A stretch of DNA of 64,000 nucleotides. Source: Oryzias latipes (taxonomy: Eukaryota > Chordata > Actinopteri > Beloniformes > Adrianichthyidae). The notes beneath the pieces were generated by a model. It was not told the DNA's origin and searched no databases. It was given only the letters and a program-made list of their open reading frames with translations. A program made the position numbers and the translations under genes. Where the stretch lies: positions 12,973,483 to 13,037,482 of the forward strand of contig NC_019859.2 of NCBI RefSeq assembly GCF_002234675.1. The letters are read 5' to 3'. This document shows, in pieces, positions 63,774-64,000 of this stretch. Within the stretch, counting starts at the first letter, position 1. Every line of letters starts with the position of its first letter.

Positions 63774-64000
63774 GTGGTTCCAGCTCTCTCCAGGATTGCT
63801 TTCTCACGGTTCTAAAGATAATTTGTACTCCAGCAGGTGAGATCTTACATGGAACCCGAGGTGAAGGGAGATAGTCAGTGATCTCATTGTTCATTTTTCT
63901 AATAGTTGCTCCAACGGTTGATCTCTTCTCATCCCTTGGTTTATGCCAATCTTGCTCAGGTGAATGAGCTTGTCCTTGGTGTCCTTCGACAGCTCATTGG
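63774..64000 (-). pseudogene. Decayed Tc1-like transposase, N-terminal part, truncated by window edge
   Basis: On the minus strand a frame beginning at the right edge reads NELSKDTKDKLIHLSK, like the Tc1/mariner start (KELSKD..). After a frameshift near 63925 it continues with STVGATIRKM and PRVPCKIS, matching the Tc1 pattern TTVGAIIRKW...PRxGxPxKIS. A stop follows near 63774. The frameshift and stop show that it is inactive. Assignment rests on motif memory only. Confidence 0.6.

Overview
The window is vertebrate nuclear DNA, most likely from a teleost fish. Every gene has GT-AG introns, codon 'grain' differs between exons and AT-rich introns, and the gaps are packed with short TIR-bounded repeats. 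The gene order KLHL5 - WDR19 - RFC1 - RPL9 - LIAS is the order on human 4p14 (there KLB lies between RFC1 and RPL9). The repeat families and compact introns make me lean towards medaka (Oryzias), but that is a judgement, not a proof.

Layout. 1-24.3 kb: klhl5 (+), 13 coding exons, 778 codons, with long repeat-rich introns. 24.3-30.7 kb: intergenic DNA with several MITE-like elements and no gene I can support. 30.86-43.04 kb: wdr19 (+), 36 coding exons, 1347 codons, with a ciliary X-box candidate about 115 bp upstream of the ATG. 43.6-52.9 kb: rfc1 (-), 23 coding exons, 1152 codons, convergent with wdr19. 54.25-58.63 kb: rpl9 (-), a ribosomal protein gene with a 5'TOP-like leader exon and, unusually, two intact terminal coding exons. 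59.07-62.75 kb: lias (+), 11 coding exons, 390 codons, divergent from rpl9 across about 430 bp. 62.9-64 kb: a nested TTAA-target MITE and a decayed Tc1-like transposase running off the edge.

All five gene models were spliced by hand. In each, exon lengths sum to a multiple of three, phases match at each junction, and protein length is within a few percent of the human orthologue. The genes are functionally unrelated housekeeping or developmental genes: a Cul3 adaptor, an IFT-A subunit, the clamp-loader large subunit, ribosomal protein uL6 and lipoate synthase. They share promoters or ends only by position.

The most interesting signal is in rpl9. Its last coding exon is duplicated in tandem. 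Both copies keep a splice acceptor, the same phase, an open frame and a stop. They differ mainly at synonymous sites but have different C-terminal tails, which predicts two uL6 protein isoforms.
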